DNA of 64,000 bases from an uncultured bacterium (GTDB taxonomy: Bacteria; Hydrogenedentota; Hydrogenedentia; Hydrogenedentales; Hydrogenedentaceae), in assembly GCA_937124615.1 (NCBI GenBank), contig CAKZKR010000108.1, positions 1 through 64,000 on the forward strand, given 5' to 3'. A model generated the notes under the pieces. It was not told the origin of the DNA. It searched no databases and saw only the letters and a list, made by a program, of their open reading frames with translations. The position numbers were made by a program, and so were the translations under genes. Every line of letters begins with the position of its first letter. Position 1 is the stretch's first letter. Of the stretch, positions 33,664-43,670 are shown one piece after another.

Positions 33664-36084
33664 TTAAGATTGTAATTTGTCTTTTAGTATTGCCAACTGT
33701 TCAGCTAATTGAGTATTCAATAAAAGTCCATCTTTGTCCGATGTCGTTTTTTTGCTGTCCTTTTCTATATTTGTTTTATGAGGTTTCGAAAATTTCTTTT
33801 CGAATTTAGGTTTGTCCGTATTTAGTGAACTTTTGTTATATATTTGGTCTGATATTGACTGTTTATGTTCAGGAAAAGTTTTTTCTCTCCTTTCTTTTCT
33901 CCCTTCATCTTTTTTATCTTTCTTAGGAGGAAAATAAGGGATGAGAGTTACTTTTTGATTATCGAAGTCTATAGATTCAATGTTTACCTTTAAAAAATCA
34001 CCAATTTTCTTATCCAACAAATTGCGTTTAAGCATCTTTGTTAATGATGGATTATTTCTTAAATGAATAACCGCATCAATCGGTATTCCAATATCAACAA
34101 CAATTATATTATTAAGAATTTTCTTTATAATTCCTTCCGTTTGCATTCCAACTTTAAGGTCCGATACACAATAAATTCCATTGGTATATCTCGGAAAAAC
34201 AAAGAATCCCCGTGGGTCACGAGCAGGTGATTTAAATTCTTTTAGGATTGTTTTGATAGCATGTTTACTCAGCACATTTTTTTCTTCTAATCGTCTGATG
34301 AGTAAACGAGCATTTTTAGACGAACGGAATAAGGAATTTATATCAACATTCAGTTCTTTAGCAGTTGTTTCAATATGTTCATACCATTGGGGATGAATTC
34401 GCGTTTGGTCTAAAGGGTTGTCTCCGTTCTTTATGAAAAGAAAACCTGAACATTGCTGAAATATATTTTCATTGATACCTGGAACTTGAAGGAGTTCTTT
34501 TCGATTTTTAAAACAGCCATTTGAAGTTTTATATTCAATTATATTTTGAGCGATATCATGTCTTATCCCTGCAACATGTCGTAATTCATTAATACTTGAG
34601 TGGTTAATATCAACTCCAATATTGTTAATACAATGTTCTATTACTTGATTTGCTACTGCAGTAAATCTTCTCTCATTTATCTCTCTATGAAGAATGCCTT
34701 CAGGTAAACTTACAAGATTTAATTTTATAAGTTCTTTTAAAGGAGAATTGAAGTATTTTGCGAGATAGTATGCCTCGCGTATTTTTTCAGAATGATTTGG
34801 TAAATCAAATTCGGCCATTTTTGAACGAGCAAAACTTTGAGCCAATCTTTGTTCAAAGGTAACAAAACGGACACGGGGATTTGTATATTGTGAAGTTATT
34901 TCTCCGATAAATTGAAAAGCATCATCAACGCCGGCACCATTGCCTATAACAATATGTCTTGAATTATATGTTTGAATATAATTTTTTATCTTCTCTTGTG
35001 CTTCTTTAATTTCGTTTTTTGGAGATGTTGGAAAAATAGATGAAGATTCTAATAAGTTACCATCTCGGTCTACTATACATACAGCCCATTCTTCTTCAAT
35101 GGCTGGTATAATTGATATAACTGTTTCTAAATTTGCGGGAGGAAACATCAAGATATCTAACAAATCATTGCGTAGTTCAGAAATAAACTGCTGTTCAATA
35201 TTTTCTTTTAACTCAATAAATACTCTATTCTCACAAACTGTTTTTAATTGTTTACGAAAAGCGTCCTGTATACTTAATCTAATAAATGGCTCAAATATAT
35301 TTCCTCTCTCTTTTATATAGACCTTTAATAATTCTTCAATTGCTTCATTTTCATCTATTTCTAAGCTAACTTTTAAGAAACCCAGTCGCATTCCTCTCAA
35401 AATCTGAAGAAAACGAATTGAACCAATTTTGCGAATCGGTTCCGAATAGTTATAAAAAGATTCAAACTGTGTCTTTTGGTTTTGTGCTGTTTTCGTTGAT
35501 GTAGAAACCAAAAGACCCTTTTTCCAAAAAATATCCTTTACAATCATTCTTGCTTTATAGTCTTGTTCGATTTTTTCTGATAGAATGATTAAAGCCCCCT
35601 CAATGGCTTCTTGAGGAGTAATTGACAATTTTGAAGATTCAACAAATGCTTCTGCTGTTATTTCTATTGGTTGGTTTACAGGTAATTGTTGCCATATAAA
35701 ATCTGCTAATCCTTGTAATCCTTGTTGAATGGCCTTTTGAGAACGAGTCCGATTTTTTTTCTTTATTGGAAGAAGTAAGTCATCAAGCAAGGCCGTATCT
35801 GAGGTTTCAGAAATAATATTTTTCATTTCATCGGTTAAAAGTTCATTCTTTTCTAATTGGGATAATACATTAATCTTTTTGTTTTCTACATCGAGGAACT
35901 TCCTATATTCATCAATAACATGGACTAAAAACCCCCAATTATCTATGCCTATTTCTTCTCGATGATAGTGATATATATATTCTAAGTGGAGACCTTTGTT
36001 TATTAAGTTTATTAAATTTTCAATTTTCTGAGAATTAAAACGAATCTTTCTAGTAAAATTTTGGATTTGTTCTTTTGTTAACAT
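33664..36084 (-). CDS. tex: Tex-like S1 RNA-binding protein, divergent
   Basis: This 806-residue protein follows the Tex plan: N-terminal helices, an LDDLLLP element (usual LEDLYLP), a YqgF-like domain, helix-hairpin-helix motifs (LRHVAGIRHDIAQNI, LLQVPGINENIFQ) and an S1 domain (LKVGMQTEGIIKK onward). Usual hallmarks are changed: the N-terminal PFIARYRKE becomes YIYHYHREE, and GNGTASRET becomes GNGAGVDDA. A basic 90-residue tail follows S1. Tex acts in transcription and RNA surveillance. Divergence suggests altered nucleic-acid handling, but identity as Tex is sound. Confidence 0.85.
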   Translation of the reverse strand: MLTKEQIQNFTRKIRFNSQKIENLINLINKGLHLEYIYHYHREEIGIDNWGFLVHVIDEYRKFLDVENKKINVLSQLEKNELLTDEMKNIISETSDTALLDDLLLPIKKKNRTRSQKAIQQGLQGLADFIWQQLPVNQPIEITAEAFVESSKLSITPQEAIEGALIILSEKIEQDYKARMIVKDIFWKKGLLVSTSTKTAQNQKTQFESFYNYSEPIRKIGSIRFLQILRGMRLGFLKVSLEIDENEAIEELLKVYIKERGNIFEPFIRLSIQDAFRKQLKTVCENRVFIELKENIEQQFISELRNDLLDILMFPPANLETVISIIPAIEEEWAVCIVDRDGNLLESSSIFPTSPKNEIKEAQEKIKNYIQTYNSRHIVIGNGAGVDDAFQFIGEITSQYTNPRVRFVTFEQRLAQSFARSKMAEFDLPNHSEKIREAYYLAKYFNSPLKELIKLNLVSLPEGILHREINERRFTAVANQVIEHCINNIGVDINHSSINELRHVAGIRHDIAQNIIEYKTSNGCFKNRKELLQVPGINENIFQQCSGFLFIKNGDNPLDQTRIHPQWYEHIETTAKELNVDINSLFRSSKNARLLIRRLEEKNVLSKHAIKTILKEFKSPARDPRGFFVFPRYTNGIYCVSDLKVGMQTEGIIKKILNNIIVVDIGIPIDAVIHLRNNPSLTKMLKRNLLDKKIGDFLKVNIESIDFDNQKVTLIPYFPPKKDKKDEGRKERREKTFPEHKQSISDQIYNKSSLNTDKPKFEKKFSKPHKTNIEKDSKKTTSDKDGLLLNTQLAEQLAILKDKLQS

Positions 36085-36187
36085 AGTCTCTTACACCTTT
36101 AGTTATTCATTTGCCCAAAAGTATGACAAAGTTAAAATGATATTTTGATAAAAAAACAAAAATTTAAGATATATATACTATCAATCA

Positions 36188-38347
36188 TTACAACTCAATC
36201 TCAAAATGAATGCCCTTACCTTGATGTATAAAACCAAGATAGATTAAGTTATATTTTTCATCATAATATTGCTGAAAATCGATGTTTTCACTGTTTGTGA
36301 TTTTTTGAGGTAGTTTATTGTAAAAAATTACAATTTTACCTGGAATTCTTGATGGCCCCTGTATTTTAAAAGAGAGATAATTCTCTTTTACTTTCTCTTC
36401 CGTTATTCTTCCAGCAGAAGTGATTATAAATGGAGAATCTTTTTTTGTTAGTTTAAGATTTAAATCGAGTAATAAGGCACGATTAGAGGGATATAATACG
36501 ATTTCCTCTTCAACTTTTAACTCCGGATTAAATAGGTTTATAAATTTCCCTTGTATTCTATAAGGGATTTCTGAAATGGACTCATCCTGAACAGAACATA
36601 TATGATAGGGACCTCTTCTTAAATGAAAGTAATTCTTATAGTCAATATGAATTTGGGCTTGATTAGCCATTTCTTTTAACCATTTTAGTATTTGATTCGC
36701 ACCATCAGGATTGCGGGCTAATGAAGCAGGACTGTGTTTGGCCCAAAAGACATGACCTTTTCCTAATGGAAATATACTATCATTGGTTATTTTATTTTCA
36801 AAAAGTATTTTTATTAAATGTTCCAATGGTGAATTAAATCCCTCTTCTTTCCACCAATTATTTAATTCATTATAAGGGTCTGAATTATCATCGATAATAA
36901 GAAGATGCCCTCCATTCATAACCCAATCTTTGATTTTACTATGATATTCTTTTTTTAATGGTTTTTGTCCTTCATATGTTAACAATAAAATTTTTATATC
37001 TTTAAGTGGTTGATAATTTAACAAATGTTCCATCTGTATGATTTTTAATGGAACCCCATTTTTTACAAGAGGTGTTGCTATACCATAAAAACAATTTAGA
37101 TTGGGGTCGCTTGGATTTGGTTCTGCTCTTTGAAACATCAATGTATCAGAAACCATTATTCCTACGGGATAATTTCCAGAAATCCATTCAATATCAGTTT
37201 GTTTCATATCATTTAATGTATTAATTACTGTTAAAAGTTCGGTTGCATATTCAGGAATGATATTTATTTTTATATCTTTTTCTTCTTTAGATTTTGAATA
37301 TTTGCCTTTAAAGATTCTTTCGGGCCATGGCATTACTTCATAAGAAGTAACAGTCGGAAATAATAGAGATGCTAAAACAGTACATTCATAGTTATACTTA
37401 TAGTCGTGCCAGTCATAATTTGGATTGTCTTCAATAGGGTCTGCGAGAAAGATAAGATGTTTATTAACAGGTGAGACCATACCTACCATTTGAGCATATT
37501 CAAGATAGGCCGTTTCGAAAGTTCTTTCTCTGGAAATACCTCTGTAATGATGACGAGAACGAGCAGTACCAGTCCATACCTGAGCGATAATGCCATCACA
37601 ATGTTCCATGTGGGTTAACATTGATTCGGGACTTACAATTCGCCATTGTGAATAATTAATTAATGAATGAGTAGGAACATAACAGCCTATTTGAAAATTA
37701 TTTTTTTGTGCATATTCTTTTACAAATTTAAATACTTCTGTTAAGGCATTTGTGTATAAATTATATTTCAATAGACTGGCTTTGTATTGTGTTTCAATCG
37801 ATTGATTAGGAGGTGCCCACGGTTCTCCGTAGTGTTTTTCCCAGAGTTGTTTGAACGCTTCACTCCATCCTGTAACAGCCCAAAATTCAGGTTCTTCTAA
37901 ATAGATACTTTCAACACGATTTTCCAACGGGGGTATTAATATGCTTTTTATATATTCTACATAATTTGGAGTAGGCACATTATAACCAACAGTGGTACTA
38001 TTGCCGTGCATCCATAATTTGCCATTTTTATCTGTTTGGATTTCTTCCTTTTTTAGACCGCTTTCAGTTTGGTAATAACTTTCATAACCTCCCCAGGAAA
38101 TTCCTGTCATGTATGCTGTTCTATAACCTTGTTCTCTCCAACTTTCTATTCTCTTGTTTAAGTTATGTGTTGTTCCATAGACAATCGCTACATCGGAAGC
38201 AATGTCCATTATAGGGTCAAAACCCTGTGATGTCTGGAAACAAGTTCTGAAATTCATAAATTGCTCTTTTGAGATTATTGTGCTGTTGATCGTTTCTTCT
38301 TGAATTTGTTGAAAAAGAGTTAATGAAAGAATCAAATATGTGAACAT
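36188..38347 (-). CDS. Secreted TIM-barrel glycosidase-like protein of unknown family
   Basis: This 719-residue protein has a short hydrophobic N-terminus that may be a signal peptide. Residues 60-400 look like a TIM barrel: AYMTGISWGGY, SIYLEEPEFWA (possible catalytic Glu pair), IGCYVPTHS, IAQVWTGTAR and SYEVMPWPERI. A flavodoxin/GATase-like domain (residues 430-540, ILLLTYEGQ, GGHLLIIDD) follows, then a beta-rich C-terminus. This order resembles GH42-like enzymes with a trimerisation domain, but I cannot name a family. AAGGAAAA precedes the start. It is divergent from the sensor gene at 38408. Confidence 0.5.
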   Translation of the reverse strand: MFTYLILSLTLFQQIQEETINSTIISKEQFMNFRTCFQTSQGFDPIMDIASDVAIVYGTTHNLNKRIESWREQGYRTAYMTGISWGGYESYYQTESGLKKEEIQTDKNGKLWMHGNSTTVGYNVPTPNYVEYIKSILIPPLENRVESIYLEEPEFWAVTGWSEAFKQLWEKHYGEPWAPPNQSIETQYKASLLKYNLYTNALTEVFKFVKEYAQKNNFQIGCYVPTHSLINYSQWRIVSPESMLTHMEHCDGIIAQVWTGTARSRHHYRGISRERTFETAYLEYAQMVGMVSPVNKHLIFLADPIEDNPNYDWHDYKYNYECTVLASLLFPTVTSYEVMPWPERIFKGKYSKSKEEKDIKINIIPEYATELLTVINTLNDMKQTDIEWISGNYPVGIMVSDTLMFQRAEPNPSDPNLNCFYGIATPLVKNGVPLKIIQMEHLLNYQPLKDIKILLLTYEGQKPLKKEYHSKIKDWVMNGGHLLIIDDNSDPYNELNNWWKEEGFNSPLEHLIKILFENKITNDSIFPLGKGHVFWAKHSPASLARNPDGANQILKWLKEMANQAQIHIDYKNYFHLRRGPYHICSVQDESISEIPYRIQGKFINLFNPELKVEEEIVLYPSNRALLLDLNLKLTKKDSPFIITSAGRITEEKVKENYLSFKIQGPSRIPGKIVIFYNKLPQKITNSENIDFQQYYDEKYNLIYLGFIHQGKGIHFEIEL

Positions 38348-38407
38348 TATATTTTCCTTTTACATTGATGTTCTTTTAATATATATAGATATTATAGGGC
38401 AATAATT

Positions 38408-40312
38408 ATGGTTCGAATAAAAGGGATTATCTTTCTAACATTTATATTTTGCTTTTCACTAATATCCATTGTTTTTATAACCATCTGGGAAAAAGACATT
38501 ATATCTTATAACAGAAAAAGTTCTGACTATGTTATAGAGAGCAATTATAAATTGTCTCTCGAGAGAATCGAAAAATCGGATGAATATTTGTGTAATATTA
38601 TTGATACAATCCAAACTTCTTTGTCAAGAAAAATAATAAATACGACAGATAGAGTATTATTAAATCTGTTTTTTACAACAATATTGCAAAAGAATCCATT
38701 TATAAAAACATTTGAGTTAGTATTACCTAATAAATATGAATATAAAATCATACCTACTTCTTCAGGCTGGAAAACAATATCACTTACCTCAGGAGAAAAA
38801 GGTTTTTTAAAAAAGACGGCTAACTGGACAGAAGATGGAATTCAATTGTTAGAAGAAAATATAGAAGAGGTATCGTCTGAACAAAGTCTAACTAACAATG
38901 CGTGGTATAAAGAGGCAATATCATTGTGTTTACAACAAAGTATGCAAAATAGGCAAGGCATACCTAAAATATGGTTTACATTCCCGGAGATAAATGAGAT
39001 GTCTCCTATGATGAATTCGAGAATGGCAATGGCTATTGGATATGAAGATTCTCCGTATTCCGTAATCTCATGGGAGATAGATTGGTCATGGCTACAAAAT
39101 ATCATGTCTGATATATATAGGGATTATTCAGTATATACTTATATTCTTAGTAACAAATATGTTGTTTGTAAATTAGGTATGGAAAGTGTCTCAAATCGAG
39201 ATATAATAAAATCAGCGTCATTACAAAACCTTCCGGAGGAAATAAAAGAGATTATTTCGGCACACAAAGATGAGACGAATCCTTATCTTTTTAAGAAAAC
39301 AGATGGATTGATTGTAGTTCAAAGATACTTGTTTATGTATAACATCCCTCTATTATGTGTTTTCGATATTCACCAGAGTTTTAGTATGGCAAATATAAAA
39401 GTATACACCATCTTTTTGCTTTTCATGATCTTTATAATCTTAGTATTTGCTTACATAATTTTAGGAAGTGTTATAACGAGACCTATTAAGAAAATATCTC
39501 ACTGGTTGGAAAATCCAAAAGTTGAGGGGCAGGAACCACCTTTACATTTTTGGGTAATAGAATATGAAACATTAATGAACAAGATATACTCCATATTATA
39601 TTTCTGGAAATTTTGGGCTGTAGATATAAAAGAAAAGGGAGACGAAATAGTGAGAGAAGATTTGAAAGAGAAAAGAGATAGGGACATATTTATTTTTTCT
39701 GAAGAGGGGAGAGGCGGGATTCCAATTGAAACTGTAAACAGTTTGTATAGAGAAAATATTAGGTTACAAAGACAGATTGAATCATTAAATCAATATTATT
39801 TGAATAAGATTGATGGTGACAATAAAGAGAAATTAAAGATACAGGGTTTCGTAATTGCACTGAGAGATATAATTTTAATTTCAAATGACAAGGATAAGGA
39901 TTTAAAAGAAAAGATAAAAGATATTCTTGAAATTATGCAGAATACATTAAAAACAGAAAACTCAGGTATTTGGCAGGTAGAGGAAGATAGGGGCACATTG
40001 GTGCCGTTATTTGTAATTTCGGACGATAAAGAAAATGGTAAAACAATAGACAATTGTAAGTTTATTATAGAAAATCTTGAATGGTCAGAAGTATTAGCAA
40101 TCCGGTCCGCAAAACAGGACTACCGGTCAAATATGCTAACAAAGTCATTAGATGCAGAATCTTTTATTTTTGCACCTATTCGTACAAATAAAAACAAAAA
40201 AACAGATAAAATATTAATAACATACAATAAAGAACCTAAAAATTGGGATATGAATGATGAAAATTTTGTTATTATTGTTAGCAAAATCTTGTTTCAAATA
40301 TATTTAACTTAG
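38408..40312 (+). CDS. Membrane sensor with HAMP-like linker and GAF domain, no output domain
   Basis: This 634-residue protein has a first helix (residues 5-27), a periplasmic region of about 300 residues with Cache-like features, and a second helix (about 333-352). A HAMP-like stretch (ITRPIKKISHWLE), a coiled coil and a C-terminal GAF-like domain (about 475-634) follow. No histidine kinase, GGDEF, EAL, PP2C or methyl-accepting segment is seen. It may act through a partner. The purine permease gene starts 17 bases downstream, so the two are probably co-transcribed. Confidence 0.65.
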   Translation: MVRIKGIIFLTFIFCFSLISIVFITIWEKDIISYNRKSSDYVIESNYKLSLERIEKSDEYLCNIIDTIQTSLSRKIINTTDRVLLNLFFTTILQKNPFIKTFELVLPNKYEYKIIPTSSGWKTISLTSGEKGFLKKTANWTEDGIQLLEENIEEVSSEQSLTNNAWYKEAISLCLQQSMQNRQGIPKIWFTFPEINEMSPMMNSRMAMAIGYEDSPYSVISWEIDWSWLQNIMSDIYRDYSVYTYILSNKYVVCKLGMESVSNRDIIKSASLQNLPEEIKEIISAHKDETNPYLFKKTDGLIVVQRYLFMYNIPLLCVFDIHQSFSMANIKVYTIFLLFMIFIILVFAYIILGSVITRPIKKISHWLENPKVEGQEPPLHFWVIEYETLMNKIYSILYFWKFWAVDIKEKGDEIVREDLKEKRDRDIFIFSEEGRGGIPIETVNSLYRENIRLQRQIESLNQYYLNKIDGDNKEKLKIQGFVIALRDIILISNDKDKDLKEKIKDILEIMQNTLKTENSGIWQVEEDRGTLVPLFVISDDKENGKTIDNCKFIIENLEWSEVLAIRSAKQDYRSNMLTKSLDAESFIFAPIRTNKNKKTDKILITYNKEPKNWDMNDENFVIIVSKILFQIYLT

Positions 40313-40328
40313 AAAAAAGGGGATAAGA

Positions 40329-41687
40329 ATGTATTTTTTGTTAAATCAAGTATTTCATTTAGAAAAGGAGGAAACCACTATAAAAAGGGAAGTGATAGGA
40401 GGTATTACAACATTTTGTACTATGAGTTATATCATATTTGTTCAGCCTGCAATATTGTCTATAGCAGGAATGGATTATAACTCTGTAATACTTGCCACAT
40501 GTATCTCTTCTGCAATCGCATGTTTTCTTATGGCGTTTTTGTCAAACTATCCATTTGCATTAGCACCCGGAATGGGTGAAAATTTTTTGTTTACCTTTAC
40601 ATTATGCCTGGGAATGGGATTTTCGTGGCAATCATCATTAGCCATTGTGTTTTTGTCTGGACTTTTGTTTGTTTTCTTATCATTGTTTAAAACGAGAGAA
40701 AGAATTATAGATGTATTCCCGGATTGTTTAAAAAATGCAATACCATCAGGTATAGGACTATTGATCACATTTGTTGGATTACAATGGGCAGGGCTTATTA
40801 TTGTAAATCAGGGGACAATGGTATCTATAGGAAATTTAACAAAAGCTATTCCCTTAGTAACTATTTTTTCCTTATTTATAATTCTTTTTCTGCAAAATAT
40901 TAAATTTACAGGAGCTATTTTAGTCGGAATATTCTTTTCGGCAATTACTTATTTATTATTAGGAGTTATTCCATTAACAAAACCAGAGTTTAGTTATTCT
41001 TTTTCGACATTTTTTAAACTCGATTTTTATGTATTAGTAGAAAAATGGCATGATGCGATACCTGCAATTTTAATTTTTTTCTTCCTCGATTTGTTTGATA
41101 CAGTTGGTACATTAGTAGGAGTAAGTAACACCGCAGGTTTTATGAAAGAAGGGAAATTGCCCAGAGCCGGTGGAGCATTTTTATCGGATGCATTAGGGAC
41201 ATGCATCGGTGCATTATGTGGTACATCAACAGTAACAAGTTATGTTGAAAGTGCATCTGGTGTTGTTGTAGGAGCAAGAACGGGTTTGGCTTCTGTTATT
41301 ACAGGAATTTGTTTTATATTAACAATACCGTTAGTTCCTGTTCTATCTATATTAGGTTATAATGCCGGTCCTGATTATTATACGGAAATAGGGATGCGGG
41401 GAGTAAATTTTAGCATGTATCCTGCGGTTGCCCCGGCTCTAATCGTAATTGGTTTCTTAATGATGGGTAGCGTAAAAAGAATACTCTGGGAGGATATTTC
41501 AGATGGATTCCCCGCTTTTTTGACCATAATATTTATGGCTTTTGGATATGGAATAACAGAAGGTATAAGTATCGGTTGTATTTCTTATGTTGTAACAAAA
41601 TGTTTGGTCGGAAAATACAGGGAAGTAAATAAATGGATGTATTTTATAACGCTTGCATTTTTGTTGAGATACATCTTTCTAAAGTAG
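40329..41687 (+). CDS. NCS2-type purine permease (AzgA-like)
   Basis: This 452-residue transporter has 12 or more helices. VIGGITTFCTMSYIIFVQP opens the AzgA branch, APGMGENFLF is the TM3 motif, FFFLDLFDTVGTLVGVS covers TM8, and GTSTVTSYVESASGVVVGART is the TM10 motif. These are diagnostic of the adenine/guanine/hypoxanthine permease branch of NCS2. AAGGGG precedes the start. Co-transcription with an orphan sensor suggests purine-responsive signalling, which is inference. Confidence 0.88.
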   Translation: MYFLLNQVFHLEKEETTIKREVIGGITTFCTMSYIIFVQPAILSIAGMDYNSVILATCISSAIACFLMAFLSNYPFALAPGMGENFLFTFTLCLGMGFSWQSSLAIVFLSGLLFVFLSLFKTRERIIDVFPDCLKNAIPSGIGLLITFVGLQWAGLIIVNQGTMVSIGNLTKAIPLVTIFSLFIILFLQNIKFTGAILVGIFFSAITYLLLGVIPLTKPEFSYSFSTFFKLDFYVLVEKWHDAIPAILIFFFLDLFDTVGTLVGVSNTAGFMKEGKLPRAGGAFLSDALGTCIGALCGTSTVTSYVESASGVVVGARTGLASVITGICFILTIPLVPVLSILGYNAGPDYYTEIGMRGVNFSMYPAVAPALIVIGFLMMGSVKRILWEDISDGFPAFLTIIFMAFGYGITEGISIGCISYVVTKCLVGKYREVNKWMYFITLAFLLRYIFLK

Positions 41688-41704
41688 ATTAAATAAATGT
41701 ACGA

Positions 41705-43069
41705 TTATACTTTAGGAATACTATCAAATCCTGATTTTAGTATGTCTTCACCTAATTCATAATCAGGCAAATCGTTATTCAGGTATGCTTCGTATGCAGA
41801 CATATCAAAATGGCCATGACCACTGAGATTGAACAAAATTGTTTTAGCCTCGCCTGTTTCTTTACATTTTAATGCCTCATCTATTGCAATTCGAATGGCA
41901 TGACCACTTTCTGGTGCAGAAATAATCCCTTCACATTTTGCAAAAAGAATGTTTGCTTCAAAAACAGGATTTTGAAGAACAGATATAGGAGTAATTATAT
42001 TGTGGCGTATGAGATGAGCAACTTGTGCTGCAACTCCATGGTATCTTAAACCACCAGCATGAATTCCAGGAGGCATAAAATTATGCCCTAATGTATATTG
42101 TTTTAATAATGGTGTCATTCCTGCGGTATCACCAAAATCATAAGCATACAGACCCCGTGTCATGGTTGGGCATGCTGCGGGTTCAACAGCAAGGAATGTA
42201 ATTTTTTTACCTTTTTTCAAAACATCCTGAGCATAAGGGAAAGCAAGTCCCGCAAAATTAGAACCACCTCCGACACAACCGATAACAATATCTGGATACT
42301 CTCCAACGCTATCCATTTGTAATTTTGCTTCTTCACCGATGATTGTTTGATGTAGCAAAACATGATTTAATACGCTACCTAATGTATATTTCATCTTGCC
42401 TTCACTTTTTACTGCTACTTCAATTGCTTCTGATATGGCGATTCCTAAACTCCCTGTGCTTTCAGGGTCTTGGGTCAATATTTGATTTCCAAAATCTGTC
42501 GTATCACTGGGACTTGCTATAACTTTTGCTCCATAACTTTGCATTAATGTCCTTCGATATGGTTTTTGTTTAAAACTAATCTTAACCATATAAACAATGC
42601 AGGACATATCAAACATGCTACATGCAATTGATAAGGCCGTTCCCCATTGTCCTGCTCCTGTTTCTGTAGTAAGTCCATGGATACCTTCTTTTTGATTGTA
42701 GTATGCCTGAGCAACAGCAGTATTTAATTTATGACTACCTGAAGGGCTTACGCTTTCATTTTTATAAAATATTTTTGCCGGAGTGTCTAATGCCTTTTCC
42801 AAACGATAGGCCCTTCGAAGGGGTGTTGGCCTCCATAATCTATAAATATCCATTATCTCACCCGGGATAGAAATATACGGCTGATTCGAAACCTCTTGTT
42901 CAATTAGAGCATTAGGGAAAATCGCTTGTAAAGCAGATGGCTCAATAGGTTGATGTGTCGCAGGATGCAGAGGAGGTGGAAGGGGGGATGGCAAGTCAGA
43001 ATTAATGTTATACCACGCATCAGGAAGTTTTGCAGGGTCTAACAATATATTGTAGTAATACTCTTTCAT
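41705..43069 (-). CDS. trpB2: TrpB2-type tryptophan synthase beta chain
   Basis: This 454-residue PLP enzyme makes tryptophan from indole and serine. The Schiff-base Lys sits in [10 protein letters not shown], then [13 protein letters not shown], and [11 protein letters not shown] binds the PLP phosphate. The long N-terminal region with [13 protein letters not shown] and the insertions mark the TrpB2 subgroup. TrpB2 usually acts without TrpA to salvage free indole. No trpA or other trp gene is nearby. Indolepyruvate oxidoreductase elsewhere in the window fits an indole economy. Confidence 0.92.
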   Translation of the reverse strand: MKEYYYNILLDPAKLPDAWYNINSDLPSPLPPPLHPATHQPIEPSALQAIFPNALIEQEVSNQPYISIPGEIMDIYRLWRPTPLRRAYRLEKALDTPAKIFYKNESVSPSGSHKLNTAVAQAYYNQKEGIHGLTTETGAGQWGTALSIACSMFDMSCIVYMVKISFKQKPYRRTLMQSYGAKVIASPSDTTDFGNQILTQDPESTGSLGIAISEAIEVAVKSEGKMKYTLGSVLNHVLLHQTIIGEEAKLQMDSVGEYPDIVIGCVGGGSNFAGLAFPYAQDVLKKGKKITFLAVEPAACPTMTRGLYAYDFGDTAGMTPLLKQYTLGHNFMPPGIHAGGLRYHGVAAQVAHLIRHNIITPISVLQNPVFEANILFAKCEGIISAPESGHAIRIAIDEALKCKETGEAKTILFNLSGHGHFDMSAYEAYLNNDLPDYELGEDILKSGFDSIPKV

Positions 43070-43178
43070 AATTTATCCCTCATAAAAGGTTAATATTTAT
43101 GATTTAAAAAAAATATTTATATTATGAGAAGTTAGATAATACAAAAAATAAAAATAAAAAATCTAATTATAAAATAAA

Positions 43179-43552
43179 ACTCTGAGAGTAATCCTGTAAG
43201 CCGGATTCTGTCTAAAGGAATTACCCTTCGAGACGGCCATTCCTCTGGGATATAGGTCGCCCTATACCTCAAGCTTCCTACCCGGGAACAGCGCGGGCCA
43301 CGCTATCGTTCCCCTATTTGGAATTGCTCCCGGTGGGGTTTAGCAAGCCATCATGTTACCATGATGCTGGTGCGCTCTTACCGCACCTTTTCACCATTGC
43401 CGATAGTTACCAGAAGCAACTATTTAGGCTGTGTATTTTCTGTTCCACTTTCCGTCGGGTTGCCCCGCCTTCGTGTTACGAAGCACCGTGCCCTTCGGAG
43501 TCCGGACTTTCCTCGACATTTCTGCCGTAGCCGTCCAGATTGCTCTCAGAGT
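43179..43552 (-). ncRNA. rnpB: RNase P RNA, bacterial type A
   Basis: On the minus strand this 374-base RNA begins actctgagagcaatctggacgg and ends with tacaggattactctcagagt. The ends pair to form helix P1. The hallmark gaggaaagtccggac (plus-strand 43500-43514) is CR I, and acagaatccggctta (43197-43211) is the CR V partner. RNase P cleaves 5' leaders from pre-tRNA. It is the only strongly GC-rich, structured stretch in the window. A T-rich run follows the 3' end toward trpB2. No convincing promoter -35 was found upstream. Confidence 0.96.
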
Positions 43553-43670
43553 ATTAAAATTTTACCGAAAATGCTACCTAATAATCTATTTTTTAAATAA
43601 TACGAAAAACGATTTTCAGATAAATTTTATTATTTTATAAATGAAAATAATTCAACGGCTTGAAGAATAT

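Noticed and set aside
43318-43640. Three overlapping plus-strand open frames
   Set aside because: They lie on or across the RNase P RNA gene on the other strand. Their GC-rich codons reflect RNA structure, not protein coding.
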